Below are positions 41,728 through 50,104 of a stretch of 64,000 nt of DNA, piece after piece (position 1 is the first letter of the stretch; each line of letters begins with the position of its first letter). Source of the DNA: G963677325 sp963677325 (lineage in GTDB: Bacteria > Bacteroidota > Bacteroidia > Bacteroidales > Prolixibacteraceae); assembly GCA_963677325.2 (NCBI GenBank), contig CAXXGM010000009.1, positions 1 to 64,000 of the forward strand, given 5' to 3'. Below the pieces are notes generated by a model. The model was not told where the DNA came from. It saw only the letters and a list, made by a program, of their open reading frames with translations, and searched no databases. A program made the translations under genes and the position numbers.

Positions 41728-42738
41728 TTATTTTACGACTCTTTCCTTAACCAGGTATTCTGCAATTTGAACGGCATTCAAAGCTGCACCCTTTTTGATC
41801 TGGTCAGAGACGGTCCAGAAAGTCAAGCCATTGGGGTTGGTAATGTCTTTTCGGATCCTTCCAACGAAGACTTCATCGCGACCTGCCAGATGCAAAGGCA
41901 TCGGATATTGTTTTTCCCCGGGATTGTCTATTACAATGACGCCTTCAGCTTCTTCAAATGCTTTGCGGGCTTCTGCTACCGATATTTCTCTTTCGGTCTC
42001 CACCCAGATAGCTTCCGAATGGGCCCGAAGAACGGGAACCCTTACGGCAGTGGCGCTTACCAAAACATCGGAATGCATGATTTTCCTGGTTTCATGAAAC
42101 ATCTTCATTTCTTCCTTGGTGTAATCATTATCCAGGAAGACATCGATGTGAGGGATAAGGTTCTGAACCAATTGGTAAGCAAACTTATTAACGGTTGGTT
42201 TTTCACCATTGGCAACCTCCTTGGTTTGTGAAACCAGTTCATCCATTCCTGAAGCGCCTGCTCCACTGGCGCTTTGATAGGTGGCAATATGCACCCTTTT
42301 AATGTGAGAAAGTTTTTCAATCGCCTGCAAAGCAACCACCATCTGGATGGTGGTACAATTGGGATTGGCGATGATGTTCCTTGGTGTATTTTTAGCATCC
42401 TCAGGATTTACCTCAGGCACAACAAGAGGAATATCATTCTCCATACGGAAGGCGCTGGAATTATCGATCATCAATGCTCCATGTTTTGTAATTGTTCCGG
42501 CGAATTCCTTAGAAATACCTGCTCCTGCAGAAACCAATGCGATATCAATGTTTTTGAAATCGTCATTGTGAAGCAATTCCTTTACTGTGTATTTTTTTCC
42601 TTTGAAAGTATACTCTTTGCCTGCGCTTCTTGAAGAACCGAATATTTCAAGCTCATCAAGAGGGAAATTGCGCTGTTCCAAAACCTTCAAAAATTCCTGT
42701 CCCACAGCTCCGCTGACACCAACAATTGCAACTTTCAT
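41728..42738 (-). CDS. asd: aspartate-semialdehyde dehydrogenase
   Basis: 336 aa from the ATG at 42738, giving MKVAIVGVSGAVGQEFLKVLEQR with the NADP loop GxxGAVG; a frame opening ten codons earlier is unlikely because it runs into the promoter. It has FGSSRSAGKEYTFKGK, VPEVNPEDAKNTPRNIIANPNCTTIQMVVAL (catalytic Cys in NPNCTT near residue 128), YQSASGAGASGMDELV, and RVPVLRAHSEAIWVET with the substrate Arg/His pair. It reduces aspartyl phosphate to the semialdehyde for lysine/DAP, threonine and methionine. It is monocistronic with its own promoter and terminator. Confidence 0.95.
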   Translation of the reverse strand: MKVAIVGVSGAVGQEFLKVLEQRNFPLDELEIFGSSRSAGKEYTFKGKKYTVKELLHNDDFKNIDIALVSAGAGISKEFAGTITKHGALMIDNSSAFRMENDIPLVVPEVNPEDAKNTPRNIIANPNCTTIQMVVALQAIEKLSHIKRVHIATYQSASGAGASGMDELVSQTKEVANGEKPTVNKFAYQLVQNLIPHIDVFLDNDYTKEEMKMFHETRKIMHSDVLVSATAVRVPVLRAHSEAIWVETEREISVAEARKAFEEAEGVIVIDNPGEKQYPMPLHLAGRDEVFVGRIRKDITNPNGLTFWTVSDQIKKGAALNAVQIAEYLVKERVVK

Positions 42739-42765
42739 TTTATTTTGTTTTAATTTCGTAACTGA

Positions 42766-42773
42766 CAAAAATA
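42766..42773 (-). promoter_or_regulatory. -7 element for asd
   Basis: Minus-strand TATTTTTG matches TAnnTTTG exactly and would place the transcript start about 20 bases before the ATG at 42738. The upstream region has TTTTTAG rather than TTTG at the expected distance. Confidence 0.5.
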
Positions 42774-42939
42774 TGGATTATTCTTAATATTTTTCTAAAA
42801 ACAGGTATTGTAATTTACAATTTAATCAAAAATTTAATCTTTTAAGGGTCGATTGAAAGATTAAGCATTATCAAGAGGTGAAAAGTGAAGAAATACACGC
42901 TACCACGATGTCTTTACCCCATCATAATGTCGTCTATAC

Positions 42940-43676
42940 CAAAATGTCGCCGTTACACGGCTTGCGGAACATCGCCGCGTTGCAGCTACCAAAATGTCGC
43001 CGCTCTGCGGCTTTCCAATTCTCTGATATACAGCTACCATAAATACTGCTGCTCTGTGGCTATTCCTGATCTTTAAAGCCGTGTAACGGCGTCATTTTGG
43101 TAGGAATGCAGATTTAATTCATTGCCAAGCCGTATAACGGCGATATTATGGTATCAATATCTCCGCTCTGCGGCTTTCCAAATTCTCTGCTATATGGCTA
43201 CCATAAATATTGCTGCTCTGCGGCTATTCCTGATCGTTAAAGCCGTGTAACGGCGTCATTTCGGTAGGAATGCTTTACCCCATCATAATGTCGCCGTTAC
43301 CAAAATGTCGCCGTTACACGGCTTGCGGAACATCGCCGCGTTGCAGCTACCAAAATGTCTCCGCTCTGCGGCTTTCCAAATTCTCTGCTATATGGCTACC
43401 GTAAATATTGCTGCTCTGCGGCTATTCCTGATCTTTAAAGCCGTGTAACGGCATCATTTTGGTAGAATACAGATTTAATTCATTGCCAAGCTGTATAACG
43501 GCGATATTGTGGTATCAATATCTCCGCTCTGCGGCTTTCCAAATTCTCTGCTATATGGCTACCATAAATATTGCTGCTCTGCGGCTATTCCTGATCTTTA
43601 AAGCCGTGTAACGGCGTCATTTCGGCAGGAATGCAGATTTAATCTCAATTCAAGCCGCGTAGCGGCGATATTTTGG
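42940..43676. repeat. REP/BIME-like hairpin array, left of the Y1 transposase
   Basis: Made of alternating short hairpins in both orientations: aatgtcgccgttacacggct, gtcgccgctctgcggct, attgctgctctgcggctatt, and the inverted forms aagccgtgtaacggcgtcat and aagccgtataacggcgatat. A higher-order unit of about 361 bases repeats (42940 and 43301 both begin caaaatgtcgccgttacacg). Loop bases vary while the GCCG/CGGC stems are kept. The array stops about 35 bases before the transposase ATG. Short frames across it are artefacts of the repeat. Confidence 0.92.
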
Positions 43677-43713
43677 TTGAAATAGTTTAAATTACATCAA
43701 AATTTGTAACAAC

Positions 43714-44175
43714 ATGGCCAACTGCTACACTCAAGTCAATATTCATGTGGTTTTCGCCGTAAAAGACAGAGAAAGAATATTAAATGACTATTTAATGGAA
43801 CAAACTTGCAAATACATGCATGGCATATTGATAAATTTAAAACAATTCCCTCTTGCCATTGGTGGTTATAAAAATCATGTTCATCTTTTTTTCGAACAAT
43901 ATCCCACCACTGCATTATCAGATATAGTCGAAAAAGTAAAAGCCAATTCGTCGAAATGGATAAATGATCATAAAATGGTAATAGGGCATTTTGAATGGCA
44001 AAGGGGCTATGGCGGGTTTAGTTATTCACGAAGTCAGCGCAGCGGGGTTATCCGGTACATTATGAATCAAGAGGAACATCATAAAGAAATGACATTTAGG
44101 GAAGAATATCTTACTATGCTGAAAAAGTTTGAAATTGAATTTGATGATCAGTATTTGTTTGAATTTTATGAATGA
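43714..44175 (+). CDS. Y1 (HUH) transposase, IS200-like / RAYT type
   Basis: The 153-aa single-domain Y1 transposase starts MANCYTQVNIHVVFAVKDRE. It has the HUH motif as His55-Val56-His57 in GGYKNHVHLFF, ALSDIVEKVKANSSKWI, the RAYT-like WQRGYGGFSYSRSQ, and candidate catalytic Tyr115 in VIRYIMNQEEHH. The frame is intact. There is no TnpB and there are no IS200/IS605 ends. Instead the gene is flanked on both sides by dense REP-like hairpins, the arrangement seen for REP-associated tyrosine transposases, which process REP/BIME DNA. Codon use matches the host, suggesting long residence. Confidence 0.88.
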   Translation: MANCYTQVNIHVVFAVKDRERILNDYLMEQTCKYMHGILINLKQFPLAIGGYKNHVHLFFEQYPTTALSDIVEKVKANSSKWINDHKMVIGHFEWQRGYGGFSYSRSQRSGVIRYIMNQEEHHKEMTFREEYLTMLKKFEIEFDDQYLFEFYE

Positions 44176-44189
44176 TGTTTTGGTCAACC

Positions 44190-44888
44190 ATGATGTCGCC
44201 GTTATACGCCCTACCAGGATATCGCCGCTCTGCGGCTAACGTCATGTCACCTTTACACGTGCTACCATAATGTCGCCGCTCTGCGGCTATATCTGAGCCG
44301 TGTAACGGACAACATTTGGGCAGGAGATATGATAAGTGCCAGACTAAGCTATGTGTCAGCCTATCCCATGTGAGCGATATTTTGGTAGCAGCTAATGAAA
44401 TCTTCGGCAGCCGTATAACGGCGACAATCTGGTAGTGCTACCGTAATGTCGCCGCTCTGCGGCTATATCTGAGCCGTGTAACGGACAACATTTGGGCAGG
44501 AGATATGATAAGTGCCAGACTAAGCTATGTGTCAGCCTATCCCATGTGAGCGATATTTTGGTAGCAGCTAATGAAATCTTCGGCAGCCGTATAACGGCGA
44601 CAATCTGGTAGTGCTACCGTAATGTCGCCGCTCTGCGGCTTTTCCAAATTCTCTGCTATATAGCTATCAGGATATCGCCGCTCTGCGGCTATATCTGAGC
44701 CGTGTAACGGACAACATTTGGGCAGGAGATATGATAAGTGTAAGACTAAGCTAAGTGTCAGCCTATCCCATATGAGCGATATTTTGGTAGCAGCTAATGA
44801 AATCTTCGGCAGCCGTATAACGGCGACAATATGGTAGCAGAATATCAGCGAAATTCGGTAAGCCGCAGAGAGGCGACAATATGGTAGC
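44190..44888. repeat. REP/BIME-like hairpin array, right of the Y1 transposase
   Basis: The same hairpin family as 42940-43676, here organised as about three tandem units of 176 bases. Units start at 44261, 44437 and 44613; the last has an insertion of a gctttccaaattctctg-type block from the left array. Each unit holds atgtcgccgctctgcggct, gagccgtgtaacggacaac, tgagcgatattttggtagc and agccgtataacggcgacaat. The first two units are almost identical. The array ends two bases before the prmC stop codon. Confidence 0.92.
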
Positions 44889-44890
44889 AA

Positions 44891-45739
44891 TTATTCTTTT
44901 TCTGCTCTTGCCATCCGGTCTCTTCCATTAATATCCTTCCGGATAACAACATTTGAAAAATGATAGTTCAGAAGTTTTTCTACTTCATTCCCCATCTTTT
45001 CATTGATCTCAAAGTAGACCCGGCCTCCGGGGTTTAAACGGTCCCCGGCAAATGCTGAAATTTCTTTATAGAAGATAAGGGGATCCTCATCTGAAACAAA
45101 AAGAGCAAGATGCGGCTCATATCCGGTCACATTTTTCAGCATCAGTGCTTCCTCGGATTTGGTGACATAAGGAGGATTGCTTACGATCAGATCGAATTTT
45201 TTGTTCCGCTGATTTTGACGCCAAAGCAGAATATCGGCTACTGAAAACCTAATGTCCACCTCATTTGATTTGGCATTCTCTTCTGCAGTCGAAATGGCCT
45301 TATCGGAAATATCGCATGCTTCAATCTTTAAATCAGGCCGGTTTTTGGCGACAGCGATGGGGATACATCCGCTTCCCGTTCCGATATCAAGCAGGGTCGC
45401 ATTTGGGTCAGGCGAATCCTTTAATATCCAATCTACCAGTTCTTCCGTCTCCGGGCGAGGAATAAGAACAGAAGGATTAACCTTGAAATTAAGACCATAG
45501 AATTCAGTTTCGCCGAGAATGTACTGGATCGGCTCAAAATTTAGTAAACGCTCGACTATTTCCTTTATTTCAGTTAATTTAGCCTCTGGAATTTGTTCAT
45601 GCCGCTGAAGGTGAAGTTTTAATCCTGACATATTGAGACGTTGATGAAAGATCAGGTTAATAAAACCCTGAATCTCGTCCTTGTTGTAAAGATGGGCGAG
45701 AATGTTTTGAATCATCCGGATGGCTGCATGAATTTTCAT
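44891..45739 (-). CDS. prmC: release factor glutamine methyltransferase
   Basis: About 282 aa from the ATG at 45739 (a TTG three codons upstream also fits). The N-terminal helical domain is followed by LNFEPIQYILGETEFYGLNFKVNPSVLIPRPETEELV, the PrmC PRPETE signature. The SAM fold comes next with TLLDIGTGSGCIPIAVA near residue 120, and the glutamine-binding NPPY in FDLIVSNPPYVTKSE near 190. It methylates the GGQ glutamine of RF1/RF2. It is divergent from ribD with only 27 bases between the starts. The 3' end abuts the REP array. Confidence 0.93.
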   Translation of the reverse strand: MKIHAAIRMIQNILAHLYNKDEIQGFINLIFHQRLNMSGLKLHLQRHEQIPEAKLTEIKEIVERLLNFEPIQYILGETEFYGLNFKVNPSVLIPRPETEELVDWILKDSPDPNATLLDIGTGSGCIPIAVAKNRPDLKIEACDISDKAISTAEENAKSNEVDIRFSVADILLWRQNQRNKKFDLIVSNPPYVTKSEEALMLKNVTGYEPHLALFVSDEDPLIFYKEISAFAGDRLNPGGRVYFEINEKMGNEVEKLLNYHFSNVVIRKDINGRDRMARAEKE

Positions 45740-45766
45740 AATATGCAAAGATAATTAATCCCAAAG

Positions 45767-46837
45767 ATGGAAGGAAAAATTAATGCGCATGAGAAGTTTA
45801 TGTCCCGGGCTCTTGAACTGGCCGAATCAGGAGCAGGGAATGTAGCTCCTAATCCGATGGTCGGTTGTGTCATCGTTCATAATGGCAGGATCATTGGTGA
45901 GGGTTATCACCAGGAATACGGGAAAGCTCATGCTGAAGTAAACGCAATTAATTCAGTCATAAATAAAAAATTGCTTCCGGACTCCATTCTTTATGTGACA
46001 CTGGAACCTTGTTCCCATTTTGGGAAGACTCCTCCCTGTTCTGATCTGATCATCCGGGAAAAAATACCCCGGGTGGTGGTTGGAACAGTGGATCCATTTG
46101 ATCAAGTAGCCGGAGCCGGGATAAATAAACTCCGGGAATCGGGATGCAGGGTGGAAACTGGAGTTATGGAGGAAGAATGTAGGGAGATTAACCGGCGTTT
46201 CTTTACGTTTCATCAGAAAAAGCGCCCTTATATTCTTCTGAAGTGGGCACAGACTGCGGATGGATTTATTGATATTGACCGGACCGTTGAATTCTTTGGA
46301 CAGCCAACCTGGATTACCAATGAGATTTCCAGAATCGTGGTTCATAAGATCCGGTCCGAAGAATCGGCCATACTTGTGGGAACCAATACTGTCCAAAAAG
46401 ATAATCCTTCCCTGACGGTAAGGGTATGGGGAGGAAATACTCCGCTGAGGGTGGTGCTTGACCGTACTCTCCGGTTGCCGGAGGATGCTGAATTATTTAA
46501 TCGCAAATTTCCGACCCTTGTCTATACTTCCAGGAGTAAAGAATCAAAGCCTAATCTTGAATACAAAAGGATCTCTTTTGAAGAGAATGTTACGGAACAA
46601 ATTCTTGAAGATTTGTACGCAAGAAATATTTTGTCGCTGATCGTGGAAGGAGGAGCTGAAGTTTTAAACTCATTTATTTTCAAAAACCTGTGGGATGAAG
46701 CTCATCTTTTCATTGGCCGTAAGCTTTTTTATAAAGGGATTCCGGCTCCAAAGCTGGGAGGTACCCTTCAATATACGGATGATCTGGAAGGGACTTCGCT
46801 TCATGTGTTCAGAAATATTCAGGTTCAATCATCTTAG
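45767..46837 (+). CDS. ribD: bifunctional riboflavin deaminase/reductase
   Basis: The 356-aa protein has an N-terminal deaminase with PNPMVGCVIVHNGRIIGEGYH, the zinc motif HAEVNAI and PCSHFGKTPPCSDLII. The reductase domain starts near residue 150 with RPYILLKWAQTADGFI and includes SEESAILVGTNTVQKDNPSLTVR and LIVEGGAEVLNSFI. It catalyses the second and third steps of riboflavin synthesis. Other rib genes are not in the window. It shares a 27-bp start-to-start spacer with prmC, so its promoter probably lies within or across the neighbouring gene start. Confidence 0.94.
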   Translation: MEGKINAHEKFMSRALELAESGAGNVAPNPMVGCVIVHNGRIIGEGYHQEYGKAHAEVNAINSVINKKLLPDSILYVTLEPCSHFGKTPPCSDLIIREKIPRVVVGTVDPFDQVAGAGINKLRESGCRVETGVMEEECREINRRFFTFHQKKRPYILLKWAQTADGFIDIDRTVEFFGQPTWITNEISRIVVHKIRSEESAILVGTNTVQKDNPSLTVRVWGGNTPLRVVLDRTLRLPEDAELFNRKFPTLVYTSRSKESKPNLEYKRISFEENVTEQILEDLYARNILSLIVEGGAEVLNSFIFKNLWDEAHLFIGRKLFYKGIPAPKLGGTLQYTDDLEGTSLHVFRNIQVQSS

Positions 46838-47006
46838 TATTATAAGGTTCTCTGTATTTATATGTTACATGAAAATTTTGGATCCATATGACCTGGAAGA
46901 AAAAATCAGCCATCGGAGGTCACGTTTAGCCGGCAAAAGGAACATGCGGCACTTTAGTTGACCCCATGTCATATTTATTTTGAATACTAATGATAATTAT
47001 TGACCG

Positions 47007-49229
47007 ATGTCACATCTACCGGAACTGATAAAAGATTTGGCTCTTATTCTTAGCGCTGCTGCTATAATTACTTTGATTTTTAGAAAATTAAAACAGCCTG
47101 TCGTATTGGGATATGTTATTGCGGGGCTTTTGGTGGGGCCAAATTTCAAATTGTTCCCCACGGTAATTGAAGTTGACAGTATAAAAACCTGGGCAGATAT
47201 TGGAGTTATTTTTCTGTTATTTGCCCTGGGCCTTGAGTTTAGTTTTAAAAAATTATTAAGGGTTGGAGGAGTTGCAGCTGTAAGTGCCATTACCGAGGTA
47301 ACATTAACCTTACTATTAGGATATGGTTTTGGCCGGCTGTTAGGATGGAATAACATGAACAGTCTTTTTTTTGGCGGAATCCTTTCTATTGCTTCCACCA
47401 CCATTATCATTCGGGCCTTTGATGAATTGGGTGTTAAAAATCAAAAATTTGCCGGAATTGTTACGGGGGTACTGATCATTGAAGATCTGGTAGCCGTCCT
47501 GTTAATGGTTTTACTTTCAACTGTAGCCGTGAGTCAGGCATTTGCAGGTGGCGAAATGATAAAGGCTGTTTTTAAACTGGCTTTCTTTTTAGTTCTATGG
47601 TTTGTTTCGGGAATATTTTTCATCCCAACATTTTTCAGAAGGATCAGATTATTAATAAACGAAGAGACACTTTTGATCATATCCCTGGCCTTTTGCTTTT
47701 TAATGGTCGTATTGGCAACGTATGTGGGCTTTTCTCCGGCACTCGGAGCCTTTATCATGGGTTCAATTCTGGCAGAAACAACTAAAGCAGAGAAAATCGA
47801 ACAGCTTATCAAATCGATAAAAAACCTCTTCGGCGCAATTTTCTTCGTGTCTGTTGGTATGTTGATCGATCCGCAAATGCTGGTAAATAATATACTCCCG
47901 ATTTTCGCAGCCACACTTGTCCTGTTATTTGGGAAACCACTTTTTGCCACTTTGGGGACATTGATTGCGGGACAACCACTCAAAATAGCAGTGCAATCAG
48001 GGATGAGTCTTTCTCAAATAGGTGAATTTTCCTTTATCATCGCTGCTTTAGGCCTCAGCTTAAATGTTACAAGCGATTTTTTGTATCCGGTAGCTGTGGC
48101 CGTTTCCGTGATCACTACCTTCACCACACCCTATATGATCCGGTTTTCAGAACCTGTCTATAAACGTTTAGAAGCAGTTTTACCTGTCAATTGGAAAAAT
48201 AATTTAAGCAGATACAGCCTGGATGCTCAGCATATTACAGAAATAAGCGATTGGAGGAAAGTGCTGAAGTCCAATTTAATTAATGCAGTTATTTTTTCGG
48301 TGATCATCATCTCCGTAATTCTGTTAAGCACGCGATATCTTGAGCCAAACTTCCTGATTTCCAAAGGACATAAAATATTTACCGCCATTGTTACCCTTGC
48401 CGTTTTAGCTCCTTTTTTGTGGGCGCTTGCTTTTCGCAGAACCCAGCGTCAGGCCTATGCCAATGTTTGGTTGAAAACGGATAGAAGGGGACCTTTAGTT
48501 TTATTGCAATTATCAAGAATTGCACTGGCTGTCATGTATGTAGGGCTGTTTTTTTATCATTTGTTTTCGCCGTCGATTGCTCTTTGGGGAATATTAATTG
48601 CCTGTCTTATCATTGCTATCCTATCGAAAAGGATACAAACGTTTTATGGAAAAATTGAAACAAGGTTTCTGACCAATTATAATGAGCGTGAATCAGGATC
48701 ATTAAATTCAAATGAAATATTGACGCCATGGGATACTCACATTACTAAATTTGAATTAAATGCACAGTATCCTTACATTGGCAAAACATTGTCAGAGTCA
48801 AAACTGAGGGAAGAATTCGGAATTAATATTGTTAAAATCATACGGGGAGAATTTGTGATTAGTGTCCCAACCCGTTTCGAACACCTTTATCCAAACGATC
48901 AGATATTCGTAATAGGAACCGACGAGCAGTTAACAAATTTCAAAACATTTCTTGAATTGTCATTTGCAGAACCCAATTTAGAAGATGTAAAACAAAGTAT
49001 TTCACTTCAACATTTTACATTAAATAAAAGTTCTTCTCTTGTCGGTCAAAACATTCGAAACTCAGAAATTCGGGAACGGTCTCAGGGCCTGGTGGTTGGG
49101 GTGGAAAGAAATGGCGAACGTATTGTAAATCCTGAATCAGACTTAATTTTCGAAGTAAATGATACCCTTTGGATGGTAGGAAATGAAAAGCTAATTCAAC
49201 TACTGATCCGGGAATTGGCAGGTTCTTAA
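47007..49229 (+). CDS. CPA2-family cation/proton antiporter with RCK_C domains
   Basis: The 740-aa protein starts MSHLPELIKDLALILSAAAIITLIFRKLKQPVVLGYVIAG. About 12 membrane helices form the exchanger domain up to residue 390, including VLIIEDLVAVLLMVLL with the functional Asp of CPA2, FSPALGAFIMGSILAET and MSLSQIGEFSFIIA. A further membrane region covers about 420-540. The cytoplasmic C-terminus has two TrkA_C/RCK_C-like domains: ITKFELNAQYPYIGKTLSES and LQHFTLNKSSSLVGQNI, each ending in a V/D-x-L-W/I strand. The NAD-binding RCK_N domain of KefB/C is absent. Likely K+/H+ or Na+/H+ exchange. Monocistronic. Confidence 0.88.
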   Translation: MSHLPELIKDLALILSAAAIITLIFRKLKQPVVLGYVIAGLLVGPNFKLFPTVIEVDSIKTWADIGVIFLLFALGLEFSFKKLLRVGGVAAVSAITEVTLTLLLGYGFGRLLGWNNMNSLFFGGILSIASTTIIIRAFDELGVKNQKFAGIVTGVLIIEDLVAVLLMVLLSTVAVSQAFAGGEMIKAVFKLAFFLVLWFVSGIFFIPTFFRRIRLLINEETLLIISLAFCFLMVVLATYVGFSPALGAFIMGSILAETTKAEKIEQLIKSIKNLFGAIFFVSVGMLIDPQMLVNNILPIFAATLVLLFGKPLFATLGTLIAGQPLKIAVQSGMSLSQIGEFSFIIAALGLSLNVTSDFLYPVAVAVSVITTFTTPYMIRFSEPVYKRLEAVLPVNWKNNLSRYSLDAQHITEISDWRKVLKSNLINAVIFSVIIISVILLSTRYLEPNFLISKGHKIFTAIVTLAVLAPFLWALAFRRTQRQAYANVWLKTDRRGPLVLLQLSRIALAVMYVGLFFYHLFSPSIALWGILIACLIIAILSKRIQTFYGKIETRFLTNYNERESGSLNSNEILTPWDTHITKFELNAQYPYIGKTLSESKLREEFGINIVKIIRGEFVISVPTRFEHLYPNDQIFVIGTDEQLTNFKTFLELSFAEPNLEDVKQSISLQHFTLNKSSSLVGQNIRNSEIRERSQGLVVGVERNGERIVNPESDLIFEVNDTLWMVGNEKLIQLLIRELAGS

Positions 49230-49298
49230 AAAGGTGTTTTTATAAATTTTATGAAAATTAAAACTTTTTACTGATTGACTGAATCTTTGAAAAAATTA

Positions 49299-49329
49299 TT
49301 TGTCTTATCATTAATCATTGCTAATTTTG
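49299..49329 (+). promoter_or_regulatory. Bacteroidota-type promoter for the DUF4294 gene
   Basis: TTTG at 49299-49302, exactly 19 bases, then TAATTTTG at 49322-49329: a full match to the TTTG-N19-21-TAnnTTTG consensus. The expected transcript start is about 49336, 25 bases before the ATG at 49361. Confidence 0.75.
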
Positions 49330-49360
49330 ACCCTAAATTCCAGCATCATCCACTGAGGTT

Positions 49361-49987
49361 ATGATTAAGATTTACCTATTTCTTCTTTTTTTTGTAATTG
49401 TCTATCAATCAATAGAAGCTCAGAATACCAGGCTGGATTTACAGAAAAACAGGGAACCTGTTGAAAATGATTCCTTGTTTGCGGTCAGCACAAAAGCCGA
49501 GGATGGTTTCTGGCATATTTCACTAAGGCCCGTGGAGATTGTTCGCCCTTTTGTTTTTAAAAATGACCGCCAGAAAAAAAAGTACGATCAGTTGTTAATT
49601 GATGTCAGAAAAGCCTACCCACTCTCTCTGATTGTTGGAAGCGAGTACAGGCTGGTAAACTCTGAATTGGATAGTATTTACAAGGATAAAAACAGCCGGA
49701 AAAAATATATAAAATGGTATCAGGATTATGTATATAAAACGTACCTCGATTCCGTAAAGACATTGAATGTCAGACAGGGAAAATTACTGTTGAAATTAAT
49801 CTGCCGTGAGACGGGGAAGTCTCCTTATGAACTGATTAAGGAGTACCGGGGCGGATTAAATGCAGTCTTTTGGCAATCCATGGCTTTTATGTTCGGAGCT
49901 AATTTAAGGAGTGAATATGATCCGGTTGAAGATGCTATGGTAGAAAATATTGTTCGTCGAATTAAATCGGGAGAATTCAATAATTAG
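49361..49987 (+). CDS. DUF4294-family secreted protein
   Basis: The 208-aa protein has a signal peptide (MIKIYLFLLFFVIVYQSIEAQN). A DUF4294 domain covers about residues 55-205: RPFVFKNDRQKKKYDQLLIDVRKAYPLSLIVGSEYRLVN, YIKWYQDYVYKTYLDSVKTLNVRQGKLLLKLICRETGKSPYELIKEYRG, and FWQSMAFMFGANLRSEYDP. It is a well-conserved Bacteroidota family predicted to be periplasmic; its function is not known to me. It has a near-perfect promoter and is followed by nagB with its own promoter. Confidence 0.85.
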   Translation: MIKIYLFLLFFVIVYQSIEAQNTRLDLQKNREPVENDSLFAVSTKAEDGFWHISLRPVEIVRPFVFKNDRQKKKYDQLLIDVRKAYPLSLIVGSEYRLVNSELDSIYKDKNSRKKYIKWYQDYVYKTYLDSVKTLNVRQGKLLLKLICRETGKSPYELIKEYRGGLNAVFWQSMAFMFGANLRSEYDPVEDAMVENIVRRIKSGEFNN

Positions 49988-50037
49988 AAGATTTTTCTCT
50001 TCTTAGAAAAGAAATGTATACTCTGATCCGGTTTTTT

Positions 50038-50068
50038 GTTGTAAACAAAAAAATGTATTTTAATTTTG
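50038..50068 (+). promoter_or_regulatory. candidate promoter for nagB/PIG-L gene
   Basis: GTTG at 50038-50041, 19 bases, then TAATTTTG at 50061-50068, an exact TAnnTTTG. It lies 37 bases before the ATG at 50105. Confidence 0.55.
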
Positions 50069-50104
50069 TATATTGACGTAAGCTTAATTTCCAATTTATA
50101 AATC

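Noticed and set aside
42885..43076. 63-codon plus-strand frame in the left REP array
   Set aside because: Reads through REP hairpins; no family resemblance and no promoter.
42940..44888. CRISPR-like array
   Set aside because: Repeats are bidirectional hairpins with unequal spacing and long shared higher-order units; spacers are not unique and no cas genes are present.
44537..44890. 117-codon minus-strand frame across the right REP array
   Set aside because: It is made entirely of tandem hairpin repeats; its internal repetition mirrors the DNA repeat and has no protein-like features.
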